Assembly (NCBI RefSeq): GCF_002954325.1 | Contig: NZ_MQVX01000001.1 | Coordinates: 139,840-203,839, forward strand | Reading direction: 5' to 3' | DNA: 64,000 nucleotides | Source of the DNA: Aureicoccus marinus | Lineage (GTDB): Bacteria > Bacteroidota > Bacteroidia > Flavobacteriales > Flavobacteriaceae | Shown here: positions 54,546-64,000 of the stretch, piece by piece | Layout of the letters: each line of letters begins with the position of its first letter | Numbering within the stretch: the first letter of the stretch is position 1 | Notes under the pieces: model-generated | What the model was told of the DNA's origin: nothing | Seen by the model: only the letters and a program-made list of their open reading frames with translations | Database searches by the model: none | Position numbers and translations under genes: made by a program

Positions 54546-57500
54546 ATGAATCGATTGCACCTTATCTTGCTGTTTGCGGGATTGTGCTGCTCGGCCCTGT
54601 ATGGCCAGCAAAGTGTACAGCCCCAAGAACAATCCCAAACATTTCAGAAAGCCCTTCGGCTGTATCAACAAGGGAACTACACCCAGGCACAACCCCTATT
54701 CCGGCAGGTTCAGGCCGGCTCAGACAATGATCTCGAACGGGGAGAAGCCCTCTACTACGCGGCCAGTTCAGCAATACGCTTGGGAGAACGCCAGGCGGAT
54801 CGCGAATTACTCGGTTTTGTCGAGAAGTACCCCCTATCACCCAAGCGTTGGGCGGCCTACAAGGAAGTGGGGGACTACTATTACGGTATAGGCCGGTACC
54901 TCTACGCCCTCAAATGGTACCGTCAAGTGGATCCTGACTTTTTGAGCGATCGGGCTCGGGACCGTTTTATTTTTCAATACGGCTATTGTCTGTACGCTGC
55001 TGGTAATAAGGAAGAGGCCAAAACCTACCTCAGTCAGGCCAAGGAAACCGAAGCCTATGCTTCTCAGGCCGCTTATTACCTCGGGTTTATCTCATACGAA
55101 GAGGATGATTACCAAGGGGCCAACCAGGCCTTTAGCGAGGTAAAAGACCCCAAGCTTCTGGAAGAAAAGCTCAGTTATTTTCAGGCCGATATGAACTATA
55201 AATTGGGCAAGTTTGAAGAAGCCATTGCCCAGGCCAAAAACTACCTGCCCCGTGCAGATGAAGAAGAGAAGTCCGAACTAAACCGTTTGATCGGTGAAAG
55301 TTATTTTCAACTCGAAAATTACGCTGAGGCGTTGCCTTTTCTGGAGAAGTACCAGGGGCGCAACGGCAAGTGGACCAATGCTGATTTCTACCAGTTGGGC
55401 TACTGCCACTACCAACAAGCCCAATACAGTGAGGCGATTGAATCCTTCAACCGAATTATAGAAAGCCCGGATGCTCTGGGGCAAAATGCCTATTATCATC
55501 TGGGGCAGTCTTATTTACAAGAAGACAAGAAAACCGAGGCTTTGAACGCGTTTAGGCAAGCCAGTTCCATGGATTTTGACGGTGCTATTCGCCGTGAAGC
55601 TCTTTTGAATTACGCCCTGCTCAGCTACCAAATAGGCAATGCGTATGAGCCGCCTACTCGGGTCTTGCGTACCTACCTCGAAGATTACCCTCGGGACCAA
55701 AAGCGCCGCGAAATCGAGAAGCTGCTCCTGGATGCCTACGTCAGTTCACAAAACTTTCAGGATGCCCTGGAGTATATCGAAGCCAACGGCAAGGATCTCG
55801 ATAAGCAATCCCGGCAAAAAATCTTTTTCTTTCGGGGGATTCAACTCTTTGCTGAAGGGACTTATGCAGAGGCCGAATCTCTTTTTAGCAGGACTTTGGA
55901 AGAAAGCAATTCCACACTCTGGTCTTCCCGAGCTCTATTTTGGCGAGCGGAGTGCTTTTCTAGAGCGGAACAACACGAGCAGGCCCTGGCGGATTTGATC
56001 GCTTTCGAAAACAGCCGAAAAGCAGAAGAAACTCCAGAGTACCCCGAGCGAAACTACCATTTGGCCTACGCCTATTTACGACTGGAGCAATTCCCCCAAG
56101 CCGCCAAGCGATTCGCGGACGCCCGAGCCAATTTCTCCGTCGAAGATGCCCGTTGGCAGGATGCACAAGTTCGTGAGGCTGATGCCCATTATGCGGGCAG
56201 CCAATACAGTAAAGCCATCAGCGCTTACAAAAAACTAGCCCCGACGCATCCGGAGTATGATTACAGTTTGTTTCAACTCGCCAAATCTCAAGGACTAGTC
56301 GGTCGACCGCAGCAGAAAATGCTGGAACTCGCTCGTTTAGAACAGGACTATCCGGAATCGAATTACCGGGACGATGCCCTTCTAGAACGGGCAGCGACCT
56401 TGGCTGAACAAGGGCAAGAAGGGCAGGCTTTAGCGGGATATCGTCGCTTGATCCAAGACTACCCTGAAGGCAATTTACACTTGACGGCTCGCCTAAGGGA
56501 GATCCTTATTCTCTATAACCAAGGAGAATTGGATGCCTCTCTTGAAAAAATCAATGCACTGGTGCAGGCCTATCCAGAATCCGCAGAAGCCACACAGGCG
56601 GTTTCGACGGCCAAACTCATCTATATGGACAAAGGAGAGGTTTCTAAATTTGCCGCTTGGGCTAGGGACTTGCGTTTTGTGCAGCTCACCGATTCGGAAT
56701 TGGAAGAGGCGTCCTATAGTGCGGCACAGAGCCTCTTGGATCAGGGGCGTACCGCAGAAGCGATTCGGGCCTGCGAAGATTACCTGAAGGCCTTTCCTCT
56801 AGGCGCTCGCTCCGGTATTCTTTCGTTTGAACTGGCCGAACTCTACTACAACCAAGGACAAAAAGATTCTGCCTTACCCTACTACCAGAGGGCGGCCAAG
56901 GCATCTTCCAGCTACAGTGAGAAGGCCCTGACCCGGGTAGCCAGTTACTATGTCGAAACGGAACAGTTTTCTCTGGCGTCACCCTATTTGGAAGAATTGC
57001 TTCAAACAGCCCAAGTCGAAGAGAACAAACGATTTGCCCTGTCCAACCTGATGAAGTGGTTTTTTGAACAAGGGCAGTTTGATCGTTGTGTACAGTATTC
57101 CCAACAGCTGCTGGAGAAACCCGGTCTTGGCCAACGTTTAGAAAAGGAAGCCTGGCTCTATCAGGCTCGTTCGTCTTGGGTGACCGGCAATAAGAATCAG
57201 TCCAAAAGAGCTTATGCGGAATTACTAAAAACAGCTTCAGGCAGTCGAGCGGCTGAAGCCCTCTATTATCAGGCTTATTTTCAGAATGAATCAGGTGATT
57301 ACCTCGACTCGAACAGTTCCATCGAAAAATTGGCCCAGTCTTATTCGTCCTATAAAGAATGGGGTGCTCGAGGTCTGATCTTGATGGCTCGAAATTACGA
57401 TGCACTCAAGGATCCTTTCCAGGCGACCTATATTCTGGAATCCGTTATCGAAAACTTCGGAGAATTACTGCCTCAAAAAATGGAAGCCGAAGCCCTTCTC

Positions 57501-57566
57501 GCTCAGATCAAAGCCCGAGAGGCCCAGAACAATTCATCAGTCAATCCTCAAAACAAGCGTCCATGA
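54546..57566 (+). CDS. TPR-repeat periplasmic protein
   Basis: A 1006-residue protein with a signal peptide (LILLFAGLCCSALYG). It is almost wholly composed of tetratricopeptide-type helical repeats, for example YQQGNYTQAQPLFRQV, YYLGFISYEEDDYQGANQAF, YQLGYCHYQQAQYSEAIESF and YYNQGQKDSALPYYQRA. Such solenoids act as assembly scaffolds. Its stop overlaps the start of the next gene (ATGA), so the two products probably work together at the outer membrane. Confidence 0.9.
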   Translation: MNRLHLILLFAGLCCSALYGQQSVQPQEQSQTFQKALRLYQQGNYTQAQPLFRQVQAGSDNDLERGEALYYAASSAIRLGERQADRELLGFVEKYPLSPKRWAAYKEVGDYYYGIGRYLYALKWYRQVDPDFLSDRARDRFIFQYGYCLYAAGNKEEAKTYLSQAKETEAYASQAAYYLGFISYEEDDYQGANQAFSEVKDPKLLEEKLSYFQADMNYKLGKFEEAIAQAKNYLPRADEEEKSELNRLIGESYFQLENYAEALPFLEKYQGRNGKWTNADFYQLGYCHYQQAQYSEAIESFNRIIESPDALGQNAYYHLGQSYLQEDKKTEALNAFRQASSMDFDGAIRREALLNYALLSYQIGNAYEPPTRVLRTYLEDYPRDQKRREIEKLLLDAYVSSQNFQDALEYIEANGKDLDKQSRQKIFFFRGIQLFAEGTYAEAESLFSRTLEESNSTLWSSRALFWRAECFSRAEQHEQALADLIAFENSRKAEETPEYPERNYHLAYAYLRLEQFPQAAKRFADARANFSVEDARWQDAQVREADAHYAGSQYSKAISAYKKLAPTHPEYDYSLFQLAKSQGLVGRPQQKMLELARLEQDYPESNYRDDALLERAATLAEQGQEGQALAGYRRLIQDYPEGNLHLTARLREILILYNQGELDASLEKINALVQAYPESAEATQAVSTAKLIYMDKGEVSKFAAWARDLRFVQLTDSELEEASYSAAQSLLDQGRTAEAIRACEDYLKAFPLGARSGILSFELAELYYNQGQKDSALPYYQRAAKASSSYSEKALTRVASYYVETEQFSLASPYLEELLQTAQVEENKRFALSNLMKWFFEQGQFDRCVQYSQQLLEKPGLGQRLEKEAWLYQARSSWVTGNKNQSKRAYAELLKTASGSRAAEALYYQAYFQNESGDYLDSNSSIEKLAQSYSSYKEWGARGLILMARNYDALKDPFQATYILESVIENFGELLPQKMEAEALLAQIKAREAQNNSSVNPQNKRP

Positions 57567-59289
57567 GAACAGTCATTTCTATCGTATTTCTGCTGATCCT
57601 TGGGCCCGCTTTGGCTCAGGATAAACCCCTGAACACACAGACGGTAACGGTGACCCGCTCTTATGCGCCCTCGATCGCACCGGCCAGTAAAATTCTTTCG
57701 GAACCCGGATTGTCGGATTCCCTCTTTTTGAAAAAACGACCGGTACAGTGGAGTCGTTTTACGGCCCCTGTGGCCTCTACTTTCTCACCAGCCAAAGGCA
57801 AGGCCGAGAAAGTGCAACCGGAGCCCCCAGAAAAATTGTACAATACGGCAGTCTCTTTAGCAGCGGGTAACTTCACCAATATTGAAGCCGAGGCCTTTAC
57901 GCGCCAGCCTCTGGGTACTGGTCGAAACAGCTATGCCTTGGGGTTGGAACACCGATCGGCCCAAGGCGATATTCTGGACAACCCCCTGCCAACCTCCTTC
58001 AGTCAAACCGCTTTGGAAGGGGGCTTGCACTTTAAGGGGAAAGAGAATACCGGCCACTTGCTGATGGAAATCCAACGCGATATTTACCATTGGTACGGTT
58101 TTGATCGGGATCTTTTTGGTCCTGAATCCTTCCCCGAGTCTGGGGTGCAACAGCGCTACTTTACCGGAGCCTTGAACGGACAATACACAGACGATAAGGT
58201 TGCGGTCGATGGCGGGTTTCGGTGGTTTACAGACGAAACCGGTTCTGATGAAAGCCGTTTGCAGTTTGGTTCTCGCTTTGATGTCGAAATCGAGGAGACC
58301 CGGGTGAGTTTTTTACCCTCGATCGATTGGGTTCAAGGCCAGCAAAGTGTCACTTCTCTGAGGGAAGTAGCTGCGGCCAGTCCAGATCGCTACAGCCAAG
58401 CCCAGGCCGAAATCGCGGTGTACTGGTCGATCAAAAAAAGGAGTGGGATCTCCAAATCGGTGGTGCCGTTGTGTACAATGTCGATGCTTTGGATCGGGAT
58501 CAGGGCTTCTCGGTTTATCCCCGAGTTAAAGCACGTTATCCCTTGCAAAAAGAAAAACACTACTTCGTTGGGGAGGCCACCGGTGGTCTCAAACAGAACA
58601 GCTATGCCCAGGCAGTGGCCGCAAATCCCTTTGTTGCCCCTAGTTTGGATATTCGCCCCAACCAACAGCAATACCTGGTAAAAGGGGGCTTACAGGGGCT
58701 GATTGCAACCAATGTGACCTACCAAATTGGAGTGGCTGTGGAATCCAATGACCAGCAAGCTCTATTTCAACTTAATCCATACAATACTTTCCGAACCGAT
58801 GAAGCTTATGCCTTCGGAAATTCCTTTGAATGGCTTTATGAAGATGTACAGCGTTATGGGGGTTATTTTGCCTTGCAATGGGAGCCCAAAGAAGCCATTT
58901 CTTTCCGAACAAGTTGGCAATTTGACCAATACAGCACCGCATCGGATAATCCGGCATGGAACTTACCCAATTACCAGGGAGAGGTCGCCTTGAGTCTGGA
59001 GTTTCTGGAAAACTGGCGATTGACCAGTGAACTCTATGTCATTGGAGAAAGAGAAGACCTGAACTCAATTGTGGTTGGGGCAACCGTTCCTATACCAGGA
59101 CAAGGAGAGCCTTTTCAACTCGAACCTATACTCGACCTCAATTTGGGTGTTGAATACCAATGGACACCCCAATGGAGCTTCTTTTTGCAAGGGAGGAACC
59201 TGAGTAATCAGAACTACACCTTCTTTGCGCAGTACCCTGCACAAGGGGCCCAGCTCTTGGGCGGAGCCCGCTACCGATTTGATTGGTAA
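57563..59289 (+). pseudogene. outer-membrane beta-barrel protein, TonB-receptor-like (frameshifted)
   Basis: The ATG at 57563 overlaps the TPR stop and starts a signal peptide (SIVFLLILGPALAQ). A proline-rich linker (FTAPVASTFSPAKG) precedes strands of a barrel. At an A7 run (58433-58439) the frame breaks after IAVYWSIKK; with eight A it continues KKEWDLQIGGAVVYN and ends in ARYRFDW, a typical barrel C-terminus. The product would be about 575 residues. No plug domain is evident, so it is probably not a true TonB receptor. Confidence 0.85.
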
Positions 59290-59348
59290 GACCGCTGGGC
59301 TTCTTTGGGAATGAAGTATTTTTACGTCTTCCTAATCACGCCCAAATC

Positions 59349-60679
59349 ATGTCTTCCGCCAATCGACTCTCCTTTATTGATCCTGCCCGTTCCAGGCTAT
59401 TTTACGGCTATGTGGTTCTGTTTATCGGAACCTTGGGTGTTTGGTGCAGTATTCCGGGACAGACCATTGGTGTTTCTGTTTTTACCGACCCGGTCATGGA
59501 TGCTTTGGGGCTCAGTCGGGATCAGTTCAGTAACGCTTATGCTATAGGAACCATCCTGAGTTCCCTGTTCATCTCCAAGGCAGGGCGCTGGTTTGATCGA
59601 TTTGGGGCCCGGTATGTAGCTTTTGCAGCTACCTTAATGCTTGCATTTTCGGTGCTCTTGTGCTCCCAAGCCGATCGTATGAGCTTGCGCTACAAGGGGT
59701 TTTTGATCTTTCTGCTGCTACGGTTTCCTTTGCTTTGATGATCGTTTTGTTTTTCCTGATCCGCTTTAGCGGGCAAGGCGTGCTGACCATGTCTTCTCGC
59801 AATATGATCATGATGTGGTTCGACAAGAACCGAGGCAAGGCCAACGCTTTTACCAGTGTCGCCCTTTCCTTTGGTTTCTCTTCCGCTCCCCTTTGGTTAA
59901 ATGAATTGGTCGAAGGAGAGGGCTGGCAAAGGACCTGGCAATGGATGGCCGCTGCCTTGCTCTTTTTTAGTCTGGTGGTTTTTCAGCTTTACAGAAACCG
60001 TCCCGAGGACCACGGCTTAGCTGTCGATGGTGGCTCAAGAGCATCCAAAGAAAAAGCCCCAGAAGTAAAACGGCCCTTTTTGCGTTTGAACAAGCCGTTT
60101 ACCTTGGAAGAGGCCAAACAAACCCGCGCTTTTTGGATGTATGGACTTTTGTTGGCCTTCCACAGTTTTTTTATCACCGGCCTCACCTTTCATGTGGTAT
60201 CAATTTTTGAGAGTTCGGGTTACGAAAAGCAAGTGGCTATTTCTTTGTTTTTGCCCGCTTCGGTTATTTCGGTCTGTTGTTCGACCCTCTTCAATTTCTT
60301 AAGTGATTACTTGCGCTTAAAGGGTTTCCTATTCGCCAAGACCGGTGGGGGGCTTTTGGCGAGTATCGGTTTATTCTATCTGGATTCCTCCTGGGGAGTG
60401 GTGGCCTTGACCATCGGTATTGGTATTATGGGAGGCTTTTTTGCTGTGCTAAATTCAGTGACCTGGCCCCGATTCTTTGGAAGGGCGCATTTAGGGGCGA
60501 TCACCGGAAAGGTGACTTCTTTCTTGGTCTTAGGAAGTGCCTTGGCCCCGAGTGCATATGCCTATGGTTATAGCCAACTGGGAAGCTACCGCTACTTGGG
60601 GCTTTTGGCCATGGCCTATTTGTTGTTTATTCTTGCAGGGAGTATTAGGGCGAATAATCCGCAACAATCAGCGAGCTGA
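59349..60679 (+). pseudogene. major facilitator superfamily transporter (frameshifted)
   Basis: The ATG at 59349 gives MSSANRLSFIDPARSRLFYG followed by helices of an MFS protein (SIPGQTIGVSVFTDPVMDAL, GRWFDRFGARY loop motif A). The frame shifts by one lost base at about 59670-59695 (after CSQADRMS); the next frame continues with FDLSAATVSFALMIVLFF and runs to 60679 with about seven further helices. The total is about 443 residues, 12 helices. The substrate is unknown. Confidence 0.88.
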
Positions 60680-60729
60680 TTTGGGCGCAAATACGATTTT
60701 ATCTATCCTTTACGTTAAGGAAATGGGGA

Positions 60730-61857
60730 ATGATGATAGCTTACTCTACTACAAGTCAATCCAATAGCTTGCGCGATTGGGGGATGCTCTTGGCCAGCAT
60801 CGTACTATTTTGTACTCCTCTTCAAGCGCAAAACCTCATTCTAAATCCAGATTTTGAGGACCGCCTCTTTTGTCCCAAAGCGCTCGGAAGTTTTGATCAG
60901 GATGTGGAGGGCTGGACCTGTCCTACTCAAGGCAGTACCGACTACTTTCACCGCTGCAGTGAGGTCATGGGAGTGCCTAAAAATTACAACGGAAACCAAG
61001 AGGCCTATTCTGGTGACGCCTATGCCGGACTCTACTTTTTTGCTCCTGGAGATTACCGGGAATACCTACAGGCAGAATTGAGCCAAACCCTGGAGCCTGG
61101 GCGCAAGTATCATTTTGAAGTCTACGTCAGTTTAGCCGAAAGTGCTGACTTTGCCGTGCGCAAATTTGGCCTGATGTTCAGCGAACAGCGCATACAGATC
61201 GAAACAAGGAAATACCTCTCCAAAGGACGTTTGTTAGAGCAGACCGGAAACCGTATCCATACCATGGAGATGGAAATGGATCATATTGACGAGAATCGAG
61301 ATCGCTGGTTCAAATTGAATATTTCATTTACGGCTAAAGGGTTCGAACGCTACCTGCTGATCGGAAATTTCTATCCGAATAAAGGAACCCAACGCATTAA
61401 AACGGAACGCTGGGGAACCAAGCAAGGAGCGTATTACTACGTTGATCGTACAGCGCTTTATGAAGACGGAAACAGCCTGCCCAATTACGAACTGGAAAAG
61501 CGCTATCACTTTCCGAAAGTCTATTTTGCCTTTGATTCCGATAAGCTGGATGGAACGGCTAAAGAGAGCCTTAAGGAGATGCAGGCCTTTTTAAAGAAGA
61601 ACCGGGACTACTACATCATTGTCAGTGGGCATACCGATAGTTTAGGGCAGAGTGAATACAATACCGATCTTTCCCACAGACGTGCCAAATCCATTGCTAA
61701 ACAGTTGGTCTTGCTGGGTGTAGACCAAGATAGAATCAGACTCGAAAGCTTTGGGAGTGACAAGCCTTTGGCCAATAACCACAGCGAAAAAGGACGTCAA
61801 AAAAACCGTCGTGCCGAGTTCAAACTGAGTTTAGTTGAACCCTTTCCACAACGCTAG
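60730..61857 (+). CDS. OmpA family protein
   Basis: A 375-residue protein with a long signal peptide ending about residue 34 (FCTPLQAQ). Residues about 35-250 are beta-rich (NLILNPDFEDRLFCPKAL, a carbohydrate-binding-like start). The C-terminal OmpA domain (about 262-370) has FAFDSDKLDGTA, VSGHTDSLGQSEYNTDLSHRRA and NRRAEFKL, which bind peptidoglycan. It probably anchors the outer membrane to the wall. Confidence 0.92.
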   Translation: MMIAYSTTSQSNSLRDWGMLLASIVLFCTPLQAQNLILNPDFEDRLFCPKALGSFDQDVEGWTCPTQGSTDYFHRCSEVMGVPKNYNGNQEAYSGDAYAGLYFFAPGDYREYLQAELSQTLEPGRKYHFEVYVSLAESADFAVRKFGLMFSEQRIQIETRKYLSKGRLLEQTGNRIHTMEMEMDHIDENRDRWFKLNISFTAKGFERYLLIGNFYPNKGTQRIKTERWGTKQGAYYYVDRTALYEDGNSLPNYELEKRYHFPKVYFAFDSDKLDGTAKESLKEMQAFLKKNRDYYIIVSGHTDSLGQSEYNTDLSHRRAKSIAKQLVLLGVDQDRIRLESFGSDKPLANNHSEKGRQKNRRAEFKLSLVEPFPQR

Positions 61858-61892
61858 TTCTAACGTCCTTTGTATTGTAAGGAGTGTTTGGA

Positions 61893-62447
61893 CTACCAGC
61901 TAATCGGCAGGCTAACGCGGGTGGTATCCCATCCCATGACTAATTCTACTCCTTTACCACTGTTCTTATAAGCGATAGAGAATTGCTCCAAGGAGCTTGA
62001 ATCTGAAGAGGCAGAAGCCTGTACACGCACTACATCCGCAGCGCTGTCGTAGAAGTAAGCTCCCCATTGGTTCAGATTCGTATTCAAAATAACGGTCCAC
62101 TCTCCTTCACCTGGAATGGTGAATAGGGCATATGTTCCCGCTTTTACAGCCTTTCCACCAAATACTACGTCTTGGTAAAAAGTAATCTCAGGTGCCTCGT
62201 TAGCCCCTGTTCTCCATACCTTGCCTACTGGGGCCAAATCTGCAAGGGATCTTTTTTCTCCTGTTTTAGGGCTCGTCAGGTTTGGGCGGCTGTAAATGAT
62301 TCGAACATTTTTGTTTGCTTCCTTGTAACTGGTCGGATAAGAAGCAATATCCGCAGGACTCACATCTGCTTTGCTGAATTTCTGTGCAGAGGCTGTAGCG
62401 CTGATAAAAAGGGCTGTAAAAAGTCCGAGTAATAACCGATTGTTCAT
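61893..62447 (-). CDS. DUF2911 domain-containing exported protein
   Basis: A 184-residue protein with a signal peptide (LLGLFTALFISATASAQ). DUF2911 features: VRIIYSRPNLTSPKTGEKRSL split by GKVWRTGANEAPEITFYQDV and GTYALFTIPGEGEWTVILN. Beta-rich and periplasmic. Function unknown. A TAnnTTTG element lies 32 bases upstream of the start. Confidence 0.92.
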   Translation of the reverse strand: MNNRLLLGLFTALFISATASAQKFSKADVSPADIASYPTSYKEANKNVRIIYSRPNLTSPKTGEKRSLADLAPVGKVWRTGANEAPEITFYQDVVFGGKAVKAGTYALFTIPGEGEWTVILNTNLNQWGAYFYDSAADVVRVQASASSDSSSLEQFSIAYKNSGKGVELVMGWDTTRVSLPISW

Positions 62448-62478
62448 AGTGATGTCGTTTTTGGTTTACACTGGGCTC

Positions 62479-62486
62479 CAAAATTA
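62479..62486 (-). promoter_or_regulatory. -7 element of the DUF2911 gene
   Basis: TAATTTTG on the minus strand fits TAnnTTTG, 31 bases before the ATG at 62447. Confidence 0.5.
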
Positions 62487-62565
62487 GGGAGCCTTCCTAC
62501 TTGGTAGTAAAAACGCCTAAAAACTTTCAAGCTGATAGCAGGGAAGGGAAAAAGACCTTAGATAT

Positions 62566-62645
62566 TTAAAATATGTCGTAAAAAACGCTTATAAAAGTTA
62601 AAATATGTTATTGATTACTTAATTGCTATTTCATATTGACATATT
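62566..62645 (+). repeat. direct repeats upstream of asnB
   Basis: TTAAAATATGT occurs twice (62566-62576 and 62598-62608), 32 bases apart, about three DNA turns. CATATT then occurs twice at 62632-62637 and 62640-62645. The spacing suggests regulator sites in the asnB control region. Confidence 0.45.
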
Positions 62646-62675
62646 AAGGCGGTTATTGCATTCAAATTATTAGCT

Positions 62676-64000
62676 ATGTGTGGAATTGTATGTGCATTTG
62701 AACCCAAACAGGACGTGAGCGAATTGCGTCCGCAACTTTTGGAAATGGCGAAAAAGCTGCGTCATCGGGGTCCCGACTGGAGTGGAATTTACAGCTGTGA
62801 ATCTGCCGTAATGGCCCATGAACGTTTGGCTATTGTGGATCCCGCCTCTGGGGGACAACCCCTTTACAGTGCAGATCGGCAGTTGATCCTTGCAGCCAAT
62901 GGCGAAATATACAATCACCGGGAGTTAAAGGAAGAATTTACTCCGGACTACGACTACCAGACCGCTTCGGATTGCGAAGTGATTCTGGGGCTTTACCAAA
63001 AATTTGGTGCCGATATGCTGGACAAGCTCAACGGGATCTTTGGTTTCGCCTTATATGATGAAAGTGAAGACCGTTATTTTATTGCCCGGGATCATATGGG
63101 CATTATTCCTCTGTACTATGGCTACGATCAATACGGCACCTACTATGTCGCTTCAGAATTAAAAGCCCTGGAAGGTATTTGCCAGCAGATAGAACTCTTT
63201 CCGCCTGGACATTACCTAGATAGTTCTGAGGGCGAGATCAAGCCGTGGTATCAGCGAGATTGGCAGTCTTATGAGGCAGTCAAAGACAACAGCACCAGTA
63301 TCGAGGATCTACGCATGGCACTCGAAGAGGCGGTACACCGCCAGCTGATGTCTGATGTACCTTATGGCGTGCTGCTTTCCGGAGGATTGGATTCTTCCAT
63401 TACTTCTGCAGTGGCCAAGAAATATGCCCAAAAGCGTGTAGAGAGCCAGGACACTCAGGAGGCCTGGTGGCCTCGATTGCATTCTTTTTCGGTCGGATTG
63501 AAGGGTTCACCGGATTTGGCCGCTGCCCGAAAAGTAGCCGATCACATCGGAACGGTCCACCACGAGATCGAGTTCACCATACAGGAAGGGCTAGATGCGA
63601 TAAAAGATGTTATTTATCATCTAGAGACCTACGATATCACCACGATTCGCGCCTCGACTCCGATGTACCTCATGGCTCGGGTGATCAAATCCATGGGAAT
63701 CAAGATGGTGCTCTCTGGCGAGGGTGCCGACGAACTCTTTGGCGGATACCTGTATTTCCATAAGGCGCCCAATGCTCAGGAGTTCCACGAAGAGTTGGTT
63801 CGCAAGCTCAGCAAGTTGCATATGTACGATTGTCTGAGGGCCAACAAATCCCTTTCTGCCTGGGGGATTGAGGGCCGAGTTCCTTTCTTGGACAAAGAAT
63901 TTATGGATGTGGCCATGCGACTGAACCCAAAAGACAAAATGTGCAGTTCAGAGAGAATGGAAAAATGGGTGCTTCGAAAGGCTTTTGAAGAGTATTTACC
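62676..64000 (+). CDS. asnB: asparagine synthase (glutamine-hydrolysing) AsnB, partial
   Basis: About 441 residues are present; the 3' end lies beyond the window. The ATG at 62676 gives MCGIVCAF, so Cys2 becomes the N-terminal nucleophile of the glutaminase domain (about residues 1-200: RHRGPDWSG, NGEIYNHREL). The synthetase domain has the PPi loop SGGLDSS (about 234-240) and SGEGADELFGGY. It makes asparagine from aspartate, ATP and glutamine. The upstream region has an 80-base repeat cluster. Confidence 0.97.
   Translation, partial: MCGIVCAFEPKQDVSELRPQLLEMAKKLRHRGPDWSGIYSCESAVMAHERLAIVDPASGGQPLYSADRQLILAANGEIYNHRELKEEFTPDYDYQTASDCEVILGLYQKFGADMLDKLNGIFGFALYDESEDRYFIARDHMGIIPLYYGYDQYGTYYVASELKALEGICQQIELFPPGHYLDSSEGEIKPWYQRDWQSYEAVKDNSTSIEDLRMALEEAVHRQLMSDVPYGVLLSGGLDSSITSAVAKKYAQKRVESQDTQEAWWPRLHSFSVGLKGSPDLAAARKVADHIGTVHHEIEFTIQEGLDAIKDVIYHLETYDITTIRASTPMYLMARVIKSMGIKMVLSGEGADELFGGYLYFHKAPNAQEFHEELVRKLSKLHMYDCLRANKSLSAWGIEGRVPFLDKEFMDVAMRLNPKDKMCSSERMEKWVLRKAFEEYL

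Noticed and set aside
56686..57405. Minus-strand open frame of 239 codons in the TPR gene
   Set aside because: The opposite strand has clear TPR repeats, and the frame has no family pattern or plausible start context.
1..64000. CRISPR array, insertion sequence, integrase or transposase
   Set aside because: No regularly spaced repeats and no recombinase or DDE motif were seen in any gene, even in the accessory parts.

Overview
The window reads as chromosomal DNA of a member of the Bacteroidota, most likely a marine Flavobacteriaceae. The support is the gene families (DUF5777, LruC, ABC-permease/M1-peptidase fusion, FecI/FecR/TonB-receptor set, GIY-YIG exonuclease), promoters of the Bacteroidota type (TAnnTTTG at -7) and a tmRNA tag ending in ALAA. 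I cannot name the genus. No CRISPR array, insertion sequence, rRNA or tRNA was seen; the only stable RNA gene recognised is ssrA.

Layout. 1-2.0 kb: FecI-type sigma factor, FecR anti-sigma factor and a TonB receptor cut by the window edge. 2.1-6.2 kb: a modular lipoprotein, then ffh and folD. 6.2-8.1 kb: an envelope group of DUF5777 barrel, cytochrome c lipoprotein and YceI. 8-23.7 kb: housekeeping and regulatory genes (alpha/beta hydrolase with a divergent HxlR regulator, HerA-like ATPase, queE, methyltransferase, NamZ muramidase, LolE-like permease, cysteine-synthase-like enzyme, LytS/LytR pair, exonuclease/GIY-YIG protein). 23.9-29 kb: a membrane protein, a giant membrane patatin and an endolysin-like muramidase. 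29-35 kb: accessory stretch with a decayed serine hydrolase, an SGNH lipoprotein, a LruC relic, DUF481 and an intact LruC lipoprotein. 35-39.6 kb: ABC-permease/M1 peptidase fusion with its ATPase. 39.7-42.7 kb: visibly AT-rich island of immunity-type genes (two Imm11/DUF1629-like, one DUF2019) with fragments of upstream reading frames, next to the 3' end of ssrA. 43-64 kb: AlaDH/saccharopine-dehydrogenase-like enzyme, CreD operon, transglutaminase-like protein, kdsA, typA, polyphosphate glucokinase, FtsE-like ATPase, TPR/outer-membrane-barrel pair, MFS transporter, OmpA, DUF2911 and the start of asnB.

At least eight conserved genes are split by a frameshift, with further probable cases in remnants. 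Every one I could resolve is a loss of exactly one base, several in A or T runs. This points to homopolymer deletion errors in the underlying assembly rather than real gene decay, so these genes are annotated across the shift. Real decay is seen only in the serine hydrolase at 29.3 kb, the LruC fragment at 30.6 kb and probably the toxin-tip-like fragments at 40.4-41.2 kb.
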